A stretch of 64,000 nt of DNA, taken from contig NZ_JAAKEC010000014.1 in NCBI RefSeq assembly GCF_011038975.1, positions 25,365 through 89,364 on the forward strand, written 5' to 3'. This DNA is from Adlercreutzia sp. ZJ176 (lineage in GTDB: Bacteria; Actinomycetota; Coriobacteriia; Coriobacteriales; Eggerthellaceae). Positions 1 through 10,729 of the stretch are shown piece after piece; position 1 is the first letter of the stretch, and each line of letters opens with the position of its first letter. Position numbers and translations under genes: made by a program. Under the pieces are notes generated by a model. It searched no databases. It saw only the letters and a program-made list of their open reading frames with translations, and was not told the DNA's origin.

Positions 1-1
1 G

Positions 2-526
2 AAGACGGCGAGCGAGGAGCAGCGGCACAAGGACATCGGGTGGATCTCGGGTACGCTCGTGTTCCTCGTGGGCGTGGTGAACATCGGCCTGTCGTTCGTG
101 CCGGGCACGTTCGCGCCGTTCACCATGCTGACCGAGTGGGTTGACATGAGCGCGCTGTTCGTGGGGATCCCGCTGATCATGAGCTCGATCGTGCTCATCG
201 TGTGCGCGGTGGGCCTCGTCATGCGCTTCCGCACGGCGTGGGCCATCACGCTGAGCCTGCTGTCGGTCATCGCGGGCGCGGAGTTTCTGTTCCAGGGCAC
301 CATCCAGGTGGGCGTGGTGGGCATAGCGCTCGTGGCCTGGCTGTTCTTCCAGCGCAACGCCTTCGACCGCCCGTTCTCGGCGGAGGCCGTGCGCGCCTCG
401 GTGGAGGAAGGTCGCAGGCTGAGGGCCGAACGCGCCGCCGAGAAGGAGAAGGGCGCCAAGGCGAAGCCGCGCCCGCGCGTCGAGAGGGAGGCGCAGGCGA
501 AGCCGAAGCGGCGCCCCGGGAAGTAG
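2..526 (+). CDS. Membrane protein, 5' end outside the window
   Basis: The reading frame is open from the first bases of the window, so the true start lies upstream and at least 174 residues are visible. The visible part holds about four hydrophobic segments followed by a strongly basic C-terminal tail rich in Arg, Lys, Ala and Glu (about the last 50 residues). The layout resembles small actinobacterial inner-membrane proteins with a cytoplasmic basic tail. I do not recognise the family. It ends 41 bases before the downstream thioesterase and could be co-transcribed with it. Confidence 0.6.
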   Translation, partial: KTASEEQRHKDIGWISGTLVFLVGVVNIGLSFVPGTFAPFTMLTEWVDMSALFVGIPLIMSSIVLIVCAVGLVMRFRTAWAITLSLLSVIAGAEFLFQGTIQVGVVGIALVAWLFFQRNAFDRPFSAEAVRASVEEGRRLRAERAAEKEKGAKAKPRPRVEREAQAKPKRRPGK

Positions 527-567
527 CGGGCGCGACGAGGCGAAGGGCGCGGCGAGAGGAAGGGCGC

Positions 568-1062
568 ATGGGCGGTGAGACGCGCGGCATGGACGGCAGC
601 GGCATGAGCGGCGGCGGGGGGCTGATCGAGACCCTGGGCGTTGAGTTTTTCGCGGAAGGGCGCGACCGCGTGGAGGCGCGCATGCCCGTCACGCCGGCCG
701 TCACGCAGCCGTTCGGCTTCGTGCACGGCGGCGCCACCATCGCGCTTCTGGAGTCGGTCGCGAGCCGCGGCTCCGAGCTGCGCTGCGATCCTGAGTCTGA
801 GCAGCCCTTCGGCGTCGAAGTCCACGTGCGCCACCGCAAGAGCGGCCGGGAGGGGCACGTGCGCGGCGTGGCGGAGTTCGACCGCGAGGAGCCGTCCCGC
901 GGGCGCGCGGGCGGCGTCAAGCACCTCTGGAACGTGACGGCCTACGACGACGCGGGCGACGTGATGAGCGAGGGCGTCGTCACGTGCCGGGTGGTGCCCC
1001 GCGCGCCTGCGGGGCAGCGCGACGGCGCGTCCGCGCAGGGGAGCGCAGGGAGCCGGCCTTGA
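568..1062 (+). CDS. PaaI/YdiI-type hotdog-fold acyl-CoA thioesterase
   Basis: A 164-residue protein whose core matches the hotdog thioesterase family. It contains the FVHGGATIALLES stretch (the HGG loop with a downstream acidic residue), followed by a hotdog strand region with GVEVHVRHRKSG. Family members hydrolyse acyl-CoA thioesters such as 1,4-dihydroxy-2-naphthoyl-CoA in menaquinone synthesis. A menG gene occurs about 23 kb away, so a menaquinone role is possible but not shown. The ATG at 568 is preceded by AGGAAGGG and puts about 25 Gly-rich residues before the domain; upstream in-frame starts would overlap the preceding gene. The C-terminal 20 residues are low-complexity. Confidence 0.75.
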   Translation: MGGETRGMDGSGMSGGGGLIETLGVEFFAEGRDRVEARMPVTPAVTQPFGFVHGGATIALLESVASRGSELRCDPESEQPFGVEVHVRHRKSGREGHVRGVAEFDREEPSRGRAGGVKHLWNVTAYDDAGDVMSEGVVTCRVVPRAPAGQRDGASAQGSAGSRP

Positions 1063-1177
1063 GCGGGGCGGCGGGCGCGGGCGCGGCGGGAGCCGGGCGC
1101 CCAGGGCGCGCAGGGACGCGTGAGGAGCGCGTGATCGCAGGTTTGTCGAACTTTTTGCTTGCGTCTGCCGCTCAGTG

Positions 1178-1186
1178 TGGTATCAT
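1178..1186 (+). promoter_or_regulatory. Extended -10 promoter for tRNA-Pro
   Basis: TGG-TATCAT forms an extended -10 element 27 bases before the mature tRNA. A TTGCTT at 1155-1160 is a weak -35 candidate, but the 20-base spacer suggests the extended -10 does most of the work. Confidence 0.5.
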
Positions 1187-1212
1187 ATCGTCCGCTGTCG
1201 CGAGACAGCCAT

Positions 1213-1289
1213 CGGGTTGTGGCTCAGTTTGGTAGAGCGCTGCGTTCGGGACGCAGAGGCCGCAGGTTCAAATCCTGTCAACCCGACCA
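1213..1289 (+). tRNA. tRNA-Pro (anticodon CGG)
   Basis: The 7-base acceptor arms CGGGTTG and CAACCCG pair, the D-arm GGCTCAGTTTGGTAGAGC is canonical, the anticodon loop TTCGGGA gives CGG, and the T-arm GGTTCAAATCC is canonical. The CCA end is encoded at 1287-1289. It reads the proline codon CCG, frequent in this high-GC sequence. Confidence 0.95.
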
Positions 1290-1298
1290 TGATCTCAC

Positions 1299-1322
1299 GA
1301 GCCGCCTTCGGGCGGCTCTTCT
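1299..1322 (+). terminator. Terminator of tRNA-Pro
   Basis: An 8 bp perfect stem, GAGCCGCC/GGCGGCTC with a TTCG tetraloop (1299-1318), followed by a T/C-rich run. It lies ten bases after the tRNA. Confidence 0.75.
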
Positions 1323-1683
1323 CGTCTCTGCGGGCTTTCGCGTTCCGCGTCGCCAATGCGTTCGGCGGGGGCCGTCCTGTCCCGCGTGCTGCCGATGCGT
1401 TCGACGGGTCCTCCTGCACCGCGCGCTGCCGGTGGTTTTTGGCTCTGTCGCCGTGCCGGCGGTGCCGCCGCTGTCGGTGCTGACAGCCCCCTGACATATT
1501 CGCGCCGAGTTGCCAAACCTTCGGCAGATAACCCCTGATCGTCACAGCTTTCAGGGCAGGGTGGCGGTCCATACGAAAAAGCCTTCGTTTGTGACGCCGT
1601 TTCGGACATTCTCCGGCGCTTTCTCGGCATCGCGCCTTACAATGAAACGATGCGCGTTACCTTACCGGACGAGGACTTGTTGA
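1323..1683. other. Intergenic stretch, no gene seen
   Basis: This 360-base gap holds no open frame with coding character and no RNA fold I recognise. A TACAAT at 1638-1643 is a possible -10 for the following diguanylate cyclase, whose ATG is preceded by GACGAGGAC. Confidence 0.4.
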
Positions 1684-2727
1684 ATGACGAAGTGGGACGT
1701 AGTCAGAGAGATAATCTTCGAGGATCTGCAAACCGATTCTGACAGAGAGCTGCAGCTGCGCACGCTTCTTCTGGGGACCATCTTCCTCGCCCTCATCTCC
1801 GCGATCCTCACCGCCATGAACATCGCGAAGGGTTGGTGGATCATGACGGGGAGCACCGGGCTCCTCGTGGCGGGGTTCCTCGTCGCCGCCTTGTGCGCCA
1901 GCCGAAAGAAGGCCCTGGCGTCAGCCGTCATCACGGCGGTCATGGTGGCCGTCACCTTCTCCTACTACGCCCTGTCGGGCCAGAACGAGGGCTTCGCCTG
2001 CCTGTGGATCCTGCTGGTCCCCGTCATCGGCCCGAGCCTTCTGGGCATCAGGGTGGCGTTCTTCTTGAGCATGTACTTCCAGCTGTTCCTGATAGCGCTG
2101 TTCAGCACCCCGCTGAGCCAGATGGTCGCCGACCATTACACCGCCACGTTCCTCGCGCGCTTCCCCGTGCTGTACTTCGCCGCCTTCGGCGGCATGGGCG
2201 TGCTGGCCGTCCAGAAGCAGTACTATCTGAACAAGACCGTCGACCAGGCCTATCGTGACGGTCTGACCAGGCTGTACAACCGCATCTACTACACCGAGGC
2301 CCTCGAGAAGCGCACTGAGGACGACTTCTCCCTGGCGGTCTTCGACCTGAATCGGCTGAAGTACGTCAACGACACCTTCGGGCACTTGGCCGGCGACGAG
2401 ATGATCTGCGCCGCGGCCGGCCTTCTGCGCGACACCTTCGGGCCCGACAGCGTCGTCGCGCGCATCGGCGGCGACGAGTTCGCGGTCATCAGCCCCGCCG
2501 ACTCCGCGCAGATGGCCGACCTGCTCGCTCGCCTCACCCAGAAGGCGCGCAGCTGGAAGGGCTCCTTCTCGGAGTGCGAGTGCCTTCTGGCGCTCTCGGT
2601 GGGGTGCGTCGCGCGTGACGAGTTCTCCACGTACTCGCTCGAGGAGGTGCTGAAGGAGGCCGACCGGCGCATGTACGAGGACAAGGCCGCCTGGTACCGG
2701 AGCTCGGGCTTCGACCGCCGCCGCTAG
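1684..2727 (+). CDS. Membrane-anchored GGDEF diguanylate cyclase
   Basis: A 347-residue protein. The N-terminal half (about residues 20-185) carries five or six membrane segments, and the C-terminal half is a GGDEF domain. The domain starts near RDGLTRLYNR, has the FDLNRLKYVNDTFGHLAGD segment and an intact GGDEF signature at residues 262-266, so it should make cyclic di-GMP from two GTP. There is no Arg-x-x-Asp inhibition site five residues before GGDEF, so feedback inhibition through the usual I-site is unlikely. No EAL or PilZ gene is adjacent. Monocistronic by position. Confidence 0.9.
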   Translation: MTKWDVVREIIFEDLQTDSDRELQLRTLLLGTIFLALISAILTAMNIAKGWWIMTGSTGLLVAGFLVAALCASRKKALASAVITAVMVAVTFSYYALSGQNEGFACLWILLVPVIGPSLLGIRVAFFLSMYFQLFLIALFSTPLSQMVADHYTATFLARFPVLYFAAFGGMGVLAVQKQYYLNKTVDQAYRDGLTRLYNRIYYTEALEKRTEDDFSLAVFDLNRLKYVNDTFGHLAGDEMICAAAGLLRDTFGPDSVVARIGGDEFAVISPADSAQMADLLARLTQKARSWKGSFSECECLLALSVGCVARDEFSTYSLEEVLKEADRRMYEDKAAWYRSSGFDRRR

Positions 2728-2878
2728 GGCGCGGGGCGCTCTTCCGCGCTCGCGCGCGGCCCCTTCGCGTCCCCGCGCCCCCGCATGCGGTCCCTTCGCC
2801 TCCTTTCGCGCTTTCCATGAGGGCGGATGCAGTATTGATGTGCCGTTACCGTATCGTCTCTCGTGGGGGAACCTGCAA

Positions 2879-2887
2879 TGGTACACT
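2879..2887 (+). promoter_or_regulatory. Possible extended -10 promoter for hpt-ftsH-folP/K
   Basis: TGG-TACACT lies about 140 bases before the hpt start, in the gap after the diguanylate cyclase gene. The assignment rests on match to consensus only. Confidence 0.35.
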
Positions 2888-3026
2888 GATGCCCGTAACA
2901 CGTAAAAGTGAGGGAGCGACTCGCCTTTTCGCCTCCTCCTCGCGCCGGCCCGCAGGGGGAAGCGGCCTGCGGGGGATGGGCTGCGGCAAGGCGCGCTTTC
3001 GTCGGAAGCGAAGAAAAAGGTACCAC

Positions 3027-3572
3027 GTGCACAACGACGTATCACAGGTCCTGTTCACCGAGCAGGAGATCGCCCGTCGCGTGGCGCAGATCGGCGCGGA
3101 CATCACGCGCGACTACGCCGCGGCGGCCTCAGACGGCATCGTGCTCATTTCGGTGCTGCGCGGCGCGGCCATCTTCATGGCCGATCTTGCGCGCGCCGTC
3201 GAGCTGCCGCTCGAGATGGACTACATGGCCGTGTCCTCCTACGGCAACGGCGCGAAGAGCTCGGGCGTGGTGCGCATCCTGAAGGACCTCTCCACCGAGA
3301 TCGAGGGGCGGCACGTCATCATCGCCGAGGACATCATCGACTCCGGCCTTACGCTCGCCTACCTCATGAAGAACCTCGCGTCGCGCAACCCCGCCTCCAT
3401 CGAGGTGGCCGCGCTGCTGCGCAAGAAAACCCCAGCCCAGGCGGAGATCGACTGCCGCTACGTGGGCTTCGAGTGCCCCGACGAGTTCATCGTAGGCTAC
3501 GGCCTCGACTACGCTGAGCGCTACCGCAACCTTCCCTGCATCGGCGTTCTCAAGCCCGAGATCTACCAGTAA
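3027..3572 (+). CDS. hpt: Hypoxanthine phosphoribosyltransferase
   Basis: A 181-residue purine salvage enzyme that converts hypoxanthine or guanine plus PRPP to IMP or GMP. The PRPP-binding segment VIIAEDIIDSGLTL is intact, and ISVLRGAAIFMADL and EFIVGYGLDYAERYRNL are typical of Hpt. I chose the GTG at 3027 because AAAAAGG lies six bases before it and the protein then has the family's usual length; the frame stays open upstream but that part has no family similarity. The following ftsH starts 12 bases after the stop, the common hpt-ftsH arrangement, though the usual tilS partner is not next to it. Confidence 0.93.
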   Translation: MHNDVSQVLFTEQEIARRVAQIGADITRDYAAAASDGIVLISVLRGAAIFMADLARAVELPLEMDYMAVSSYGNGAKSSGVVRILKDLSTEIEGRHVIIAEDIIDSGLTLAYLMKNLASRNPASIEVAALLRKKTPAQAEIDCRYVGFECPDEFIVGYGLDYAERYRNLPCIGVLKPEIYQ

Positions 3573-3584
3573 AGGCAGCTTCCC

Positions 3585-5861
<2,277 letters not shown>

Positions 5862-5865
5862 CGCC

Positions 5866-7179
5866 ATGAAGTGGACCTGCGGCACCTTCACGTTCGACAC
5901 GAGCGTGCCCGTCATCATGGGCATCCTGAACGTCACGCCCGACTCGTTCTCCGACGGCGACGCGTTCGCCGCGCCCGAGGCGGCGGTGGCGCATGCCGAG
6001 GAGATGGCCGCCCAGGGAGCCGCCATCATCGACGTGGGCGGCGAGTCCACGCGCCCGGGCGCGGCCCCGGTCACGTCCGAGGAGGAGTGGGCGCGCATCG
6101 AGCCGGCGGTGCGCGCGCTCGCGAAGCGTGGGATGTGCGTGTCGGTTGACACGCGGCACGCCGACGTGGCCGCGCGCGCGGTGCGCGCAGGCGCGTCGAT
6201 CATCAACGACGTGTCGGGCTTCCGCGATCCGGCCATGGTCGAGGTGGCGCGCACATGCGACGCGGGGCTCGTGGTCATGCACATGAGGGGCGAGCCGGCC
6301 ACCATGCAGGACGACACCGCGTATGTCGACGTGGTGTCCGAGGTGCGCGACTACCTGCGCGCGCGCTGCGCTGAGCTCGAGGCGGCGGGCATCGCGCACG
6401 AGCGGATCTGCGTCGACCCCGGCCCGGGCTTCGGCAAGACGCCGAAGCAGACCATCGAGCTCATGCGCAACCTGCACGAGCTGGTCCACCTGGGCTATCC
6501 CGTGATGGCGGCTCCCTCGCGCAAGAGCTACGTGGGCTACGCCTACCGCATCGACGACCCGCTCGAGCGCGACGCGGCCTCCGCTGCCGAGGCGCTCCTC
6601 GCCTGCGAGCTGGGGGCCGGCGTGGTGCGCACGCACAACGTGGAGGAGACGGCCCGCGCGCTGGCCGACCTGCGGCCCTACGTGCTTCTGGGCCTGGGGT
6701 CGAACGTGGCCCTGGTGGCAAACCCCGGCGAGGAGACCGAGGGCAAGATCGCGCAGATCAACCATGCCATCGGGCAGCTGTGCACGCTGCCAGACTCCCA
6801 GATCGTCGACGTCGCGAGCTTCTACGGAAGCGAGCCGGCTTACCTTGAGGACCAGGAGGACTTCGTGAACACGGTGGTGCTGATGCGCTGCGGCATCCCG
6901 CCGCGCGAGCTTCTGGGCTACCTGCACGCCGTCGAGAACAGCCTGGGCCGTGTGCGCGAGGTGGAGAACGGGCCGCGCACGCTCGACGTGGACATCCTGG
7001 ACTACCAGATGTACGACTTCTCCACCGACGAGCTCACGCTGCCGCACCCTCGCGTCACCGAGCGCGACTTCGTGGTGAAGCCGCTGCTCGAGATCCTGCC
7101 GGGCCACGTGCTGGCGGACGGCACGCGCGTCGATGCCGTGCCCGAGTCCGAGCGAGTCGGTCGCTCATGGAAGCTATAG
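5866..7179 (+). CDS. folP-folK: Bifunctional dihydropteroate synthase / HPPK fusion
   Basis: 437 residues with two folate-pathway enzymes in one chain. Residues 1 to about 268 are dihydropteroate synthase: MGILNVTPDSFSDG, DVGGESTRPG, ASIINDVSG and the C-terminal RTHNV motif. From about residue 272 it becomes 6-hydroxymethyl-7,8-dihydropterin pyrophosphokinase: LLGLGSN, FVNTVVLM, ENGPRTLDVDIL and LPHPRVTERDFV. The fused enzymes do consecutive steps. The order is DHPS then HPPK, the reverse of the fungal and plant HPPK-DHPS fusions, and no folB part lies between. The ATG at 5866 is four bases after ftsH; no separate strong ribosome binding site is needed if translation is coupled. Confidence 0.93.
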   Translation: MKWTCGTFTFDTSVPVIMGILNVTPDSFSDGDAFAAPEAAVAHAEEMAAQGAAIIDVGGESTRPGAAPVTSEEEWARIEPAVRALAKRGMCVSVDTRHADVAARAVRAGASIINDVSGFRDPAMVEVARTCDAGLVVMHMRGEPATMQDDTAYVDVVSEVRDYLRARCAELEAAGIAHERICVDPGPGFGKTPKQTIELMRNLHELVHLGYPVMAAPSRKSYVGYAYRIDDPLERDAASAAEALLACELGAGVVRTHNVEETARALADLRPYVLLGLGSNVALVANPGEETEGKIAQINHAIGQLCTLPDSQIVDVASFYGSEPAYLEDQEDFVNTVVLMRCGIPPRELLGYLHAVENSLGRVREVENGPRTLDVDILDYQMYDFSTDELTLPHPRVTERDFVVKPLLEILPGHVLADGTRVDAVPESERVGRSWKL

Positions 7180-7180
7180 G

Positions 7181-7343
7181 GTTCCGTTCGCCCTGACGGG
7201 ACGAACGGAACGCCCGACGCCGCGGCCTTCTGATGCATTTCACTTAGCCCCTTGTTTGGGGCGCGGCGTTGGCGAAGCCAACTTGGCCCCAAGGCGGGGC
7301 TATCTGAAACGCCTCAGAAGCCCTCGCTGACGTTACGAACGAC
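7181..7343. repeat. Intergenic palindromic element, copy E1
   Basis: Three parts in order: a 10 bp hairpin GTTCCGTTCG/CGAACGGAAC (7181-7211); a long imperfect palindrome with 25-base arms at 7227-7251 and 7296-7320 (21 of 25 pair); and the 21-base tail at 7323-7343 that begins CTCGCTGACG. The tail recurs at 37521 and 52025. The first hairpin can act as terminator for the folate gene. Confidence 0.75.
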
Positions 7344-7381
7344 AAGTGAGTTTTGAACTGTTGCAAGGCGGGGAAGCTCTT

Positions 7382-8200
7382 ATGTTTCGGTTAAGAACAT
7401 ACGATGAGGTCACGTCGACGAATGACCTGGTGAAGCGGGCGCTTGAGGAGGGGGAGCCCGAGGGGCTCGCCGTGGGCGCGCGGGTACAGACGGCCGGGTA
7501 CGGCCGGCAGGGGCGCGCGTGGAAGAGCCCCGAGGGCGGCATGTACGTCTCGCTGCTGCTGCGCCCGCAGGTGCCGCCGGCCCAGCTCCCCACGCTGAGT
7601 TTGGTCGTGGGCATGGCCGTGCGCCGCGCGCTCGTCGCGCTCGCCCCCGGCGCCGCCGAGCGCGTGAAGATCAAGTGGCCCAACGATGTGGTGTGCACCT
7701 CCGCCCGCGCCGCGGAAGGCGCCCCGCTGCGCCTCTCGAAGCTCTGCGGCATCTCGCTGGAGTCGCACGCGGGTGGCATCTGCGTAGGGATCGGCGTGAA
7801 CGTGCTCTTGCCGCGGGACGCAGGCGCGCCGGCGGTCGGCGGCAAGAACGTGCCAGCCTACCTGAGCGAGCTCGTCGCGGACGCTTCGGGCGCCCCCGGG
7901 GCCCCTGACGAGCGGTCCGCCCCCGACATCCCCGCCGTGCGCGCAGCCGTGCTCGAGGCGCTCTCGGAGCTCTACCTCGCGTGGACGGCGCATGGCTTCG
8001 GCCCGCTTCTGCCCGAGTACGCCGCGCACGCCGCCCTCGACGGCCTGCGTGTCTCCGTCGAGAACCTCGACGGCTCGCCGGTGGCCGAGGGCGTGGCGCG
8101 CGGCGTGGACGCGTGGGGCCGCCTTCTGGTCGAGCCGCCGCTCGGTGGCGATTTCGTCGCAGTTTCCTCTGGTGAGGCGCATATCTCGTCCGTTCGCTAG
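7382..8200 (+). CDS. birA: Biotin-[acetyl-CoA-carboxylase] ligase, without DNA-binding domain
   Basis: 272 residues of the BirA catalytic type. It opens with YDEVTSTNDLVKRAL, has the biotinyl-AMP loop (GYGRQGRAWKSPEGGMYVSLLL), the KWPNDV motif and GICVGIGVNV, then a short C-terminal SH3-like domain. It joins biotin to the acceptor lysine of biotin enzymes. There is no N-terminal helix-turn-helix, so it should not be a biotin repressor. I chose the ATG at 7382, with AAGGCGGGG ahead; a GTG 36 bases upstream would run into the repeat tail. Confidence 0.92.
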   Translation: MFRLRTYDEVTSTNDLVKRALEEGEPEGLAVGARVQTAGYGRQGRAWKSPEGGMYVSLLLRPQVPPAQLPTLSLVVGMAVRRALVALAPGAAERVKIKWPNDVVCTSARAAEGAPLRLSKLCGISLESHAGGICVGIGVNVLLPRDAGAPAVGGKNVPAYLSELVADASGAPGAPDERSAPDIPAVRAAVLEALSELYLAWTAHGFGPLLPEYAAHAALDGLRVSVENLDGSPVAEGVARGVDAWGRLLVEPPLGGDFVAVSSGEAHISSVR

Positions 8201-8258
8201 CAACCCCCTCCTCCGCGCGCTACAATGTGTCGGAGCGAAACGGGAAGGCATGTGAGCA

Positions 8259-9863
8259 ATGGCACGATCAGACGAGCGCATCGAAGGCAACGTGAGCAGC
8301 GAAGACAAGCCGGGCGGCAACGGAGGCGGCATCCCGGACAGCGGCAACCACGGTGACGCCTCAAGTGGCAGCGTCCCGGTTGACGGCGCCCCGGGTGACG
8401 CCGCCGAGCGCGGCAGGGCGGCGGCTCCCGTCTCGAAGGGCGACGCGAAGGTCGCGCGCATGGGCACGGCGTCGGTGCCGAGGCTCGTGGTGGAGTTCGC
8501 CATCCCGTCGGTGGTGGGCATGCTGGTGAACGGCTCGTACGCCATCATCAACTCGGTGTTCCTCGGCAACGCCGTGGGCGAGATCGGCCTGTCGGCCATC
8601 ACGGTGGCCAACCCCATGCTCATCGTGTTCATGGCGTTCGCCATGCTCGTGGGCAACGGCGGCAACTCGCTCGCGGCGCTGCGCCTGGGCGAGGGCCGGC
8701 ACGGCGAGGCCGAGCGCGCGCTGGGCAACGTGGTGTTCCTGAGCCTGGTGGTGTGGGCCGCCGTGGCGCTGGCCGCTGCGAACCCCCTGATCATCGACGC
8801 GGTGCTCACCTTCTCGAGCGCCACCGACGACGTGCGTCCCTACGCGCGCATCTACATCCAGATCCTGTGCTTCGGCTTCATCTTCCAGATGATCGGCATG
8901 GGCGTGAACAACTTCATCCGCACCTCGGGCGCGCCAGTGCGCGCGCTGGTCACCATGGTGGCCGGGCTTCTGTCCTCGGTGGCGTTCAACTTCCTGTTCG
9001 TGATGATGCTCGGCTGGGGCATCGTGGGCAGCGCGTATGCGTCGCTCGCCGGCCAGGCGCTCTCGTGCGCCCTGGTGCTGTGGTACTTCATCGGCGTGAA
9101 GGACGCGCCCATGCACCTGCGCCTGCGCTACCTGCGCCCGCAGCCGCGCCTCGTGGGCAGCATCTTCGCGCTCGGCTTCCCCAGCTTCGCCATCCAGGCG
9201 GGCATGGCCGTCATCAACTTCCTGCTGAACTACCAGCTGGTGAAGCACGGTGCCCTCACGGTGATCGGCGCGGAGAACGCGCTGGCGTCCATCGGCGTGG
9301 TGCAGCGCATCGGCCAGTTCTCGGTGATGCCGGTGATCGGCGTGGCCGTGGCCATCCAGCCGCTTCTGGGCTACAACTACGGCGCGCGCAAGATCGACCG
9401 CGTGCGCAGCGCGTACAAGTGCGGCGTGGTGGGCGCCTCGGCCATCTGCGTGGCGATCTGGGCGTGCATCTACCTGTTCACGGCCGGCGTGGTGAGCGCG
9501 TTCGGCATTACGAACCCCGACCTCAACGAGTTCACGGTGTTTGCCATGAAGGTGCAGTTCGTGACGCTGCCGCTCGTGGGCTTCCAGATCGTGTCGTCGA
9601 ACTACTTCCAGGCCACGGGCCAGCCGGCGAAGTCGATCTTTTTGTCCCTCACGCGCCAGATCGTGTTTCTGGTGCCGCTCATCTGGCTTCTGCCCGACCT
9701 GCTGCCGCTCATGGTCCCCGCGCTCAACGGCCTTGACGCGCTGTACTTCGCGCAGCCCATAGCCGACGCGCTCTCCATCTGCGTGACGGCGGGCTTCGTG
9801 GCGTTCGAGATGCGCCGGCTGGGAAGGGTGCAGCGCGGCGAGGCTGACCTGAAGGTGAGGTAG
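8259..9863 (+). CDS. MATE family multidrug/sodium efflux transporter
   Basis: 534 residues with about twelve membrane segments in two homologous halves. The second half carries GFPSFAIQAGMAVINFLLNYQL and QPLLGYNYGARKIDRV, both typical of the MATE (DinF/NorM-like) family. It is expected to export organic cations or metabolites in exchange for Na+ or H+. The first 65 residues are a Gly/Ser/Asp-rich hydrophilic extension that family members normally lack; a start after it cannot be excluded, but GGGAAGG ahead of the ATG supports this one. A TACAAT lies at about 8221. Confidence 0.88.
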   Translation: MARSDERIEGNVSSEDKPGGNGGGIPDSGNHGDASSGSVPVDGAPGDAAERGRAAAPVSKGDAKVARMGTASVPRLVVEFAIPSVVGMLVNGSYAIINSVFLGNAVGEIGLSAITVANPMLIVFMAFAMLVGNGGNSLAALRLGEGRHGEAERALGNVVFLSLVVWAAVALAAANPLIIDAVLTFSSATDDVRPYARIYIQILCFGFIFQMIGMGVNNFIRTSGAPVRALVTMVAGLLSSVAFNFLFVMMLGWGIVGSAYASLAGQALSCALVLWYFIGVKDAPMHLRLRYLRPQPRLVGSIFALGFPSFAIQAGMAVINFLLNYQLVKHGALTVIGAENALASIGVVQRIGQFSVMPVIGVAVAIQPLLGYNYGARKIDRVRSAYKCGVVGASAICVAIWACIYLFTAGVVSAFGITNPDLNEFTVFAMKVQFVTLPLVGFQIVSSNYFQATGQPAKSIFLSLTRQIVFLVPLIWLLPDLLPLMVPALNGLDALYFAQPIADALSICVTAGFVAFEMRRLGRVQRGEADLKVR

Positions 9864-9934
9864 CGGCTCCGCGCCTGTAAACAAACAGGGCGGAAGTGTA
9901 AGCGCGTGAGGATGCGCTGGGAACACGCGTGCGC

Positions 9935-9940
9935 TATAAT
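9935..9940 (+). promoter_or_regulatory. bioY promoter -10
   Basis: A consensus TATAAT stands 48 bases before the bioY start. An imperfect inverted repeat CCTGT-N6-ACAGG at about 9876-9891 lies upstream and may be an operator or the end of the MATE transcript. Confidence 0.55.
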
Positions 9941-9988
9941 ACGTCCTTTCTTTTCGGCACGTTCATCCAAGGGAAGAGAGGATCGATC

Positions 9989-10633
9989 ATGGAACAAGCC
10001 AAGGCGCATGCGACAAGCTCGTCGCGGACGCGCTCCATCGCGTTCGTGGGTCTGACGGTGGCCATCATGGCCGTTTCGGCGTGGGTGACCATCCCCATCG
10101 GGCCGGTGCCCGTCACGCTGCAGATGTTCGCCGTCACCTTCGCCATTGTGGTGCTCAAGCCGAAGGAGGCCATCGCGGCCATCGTGTGCTACCTGGCGCT
10201 CGGCGCCGTGGGCGTGCCAGTGTTCTCGGGGATGCGCGGCGGCATCGGCGTGCTCGCCGGGCCGACGGGCGGCTTTCTATGGGGCTATCTGTTCGGCGTG
10301 GCTGCGGCGGTGCTGTTTTTGCACGTGGTGCGCACGCGCACGGACTGGGACGTGAGCCTCAAGGCCGCCGAGACGGATCCCGCCGCTGCGGCGAAGCTCT
10401 CCTTTCCGCAGAAGTTCGCGCGCTTCATGCGCATCTCGGGCGTCGAGGTGATGGCGGGCGTGCTGTTCACCTGCATCGCGTATCTGTGCGGCTGCGCCCA
10501 GTTCATGCCCGTCATGGGCGTGGGGCCCGAGGCCGCCTTCCTCGCTTGCGTCGCCCCCTTCGTGGGAATTGACTTCTTGAAGATCCTCGCCGCCGTGGCC
10601 TGCGCCCGCGTGGTGCGCTCCGCCGTGAGGTAG
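9989..10633 (+). CDS. bioY: BioY, substrate-binding S component of a biotin ECF transporter
   Basis: 214 residues, six membrane segments. The segment AWVTIPIGPVPVTLQMFAVT and the downstream GGIGVLAGPTGGFLWGYLFG are the BioY signature. It binds biotin in the membrane and works with an energising module of T and A components. No bioM/bioN is adjacent; an EcfT-like gene occurs at 48575. ATG 9989 follows GAAGAGAGGA; an upstream in-frame ATG has no ribosome binding site. A loop of about 45 hydrophilic residues in the middle is longer than in most BioY proteins. Confidence 0.92.
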   Translation: MEQAKAHATSSSRTRSIAFVGLTVAIMAVSAWVTIPIGPVPVTLQMFAVTFAIVVLKPKEAIAAIVCYLALGAVGVPVFSGMRGGIGVLAGPTGGFLWGYLFGVAAAVLFLHVVRTRTDWDVSLKAAETDPAAAAKLSFPQKFARFMRISGVEVMAGVLFTCIAYLCGCAQFMPVMGVGPEAAFLACVAPFVGIDFLKILAAVACARVVRSAVR

Positions 10634-10653
10634 GGAGGGGCCGGGCGGCAGCG

Positions 10654-10699
10654 CGCCGCATGCGGGCCGGCTTGATGCTGGCCCGCATGCGGCGTCTTT
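10654..10699 (+). terminator. bioY terminator
   Basis: A 15 bp perfect stem (10654-10668 with 10680-10694) around an 11-base loop, followed by TCTTTC. It lies between the convergent bioY and response regulator genes and may serve both. Confidence 0.75.
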
Positions 10700-10729
10700 C
10701 GGAAACCCTGAACTTGCGGCTGCTGCGCG

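Noticed and set aside
2817..3026. Longer Hpt starting at 2817
   Set aside because: The extra 70 residues are Arg-rich without similarity to Hpt, and GTG 3027 has AAAAAGG at proper spacing.
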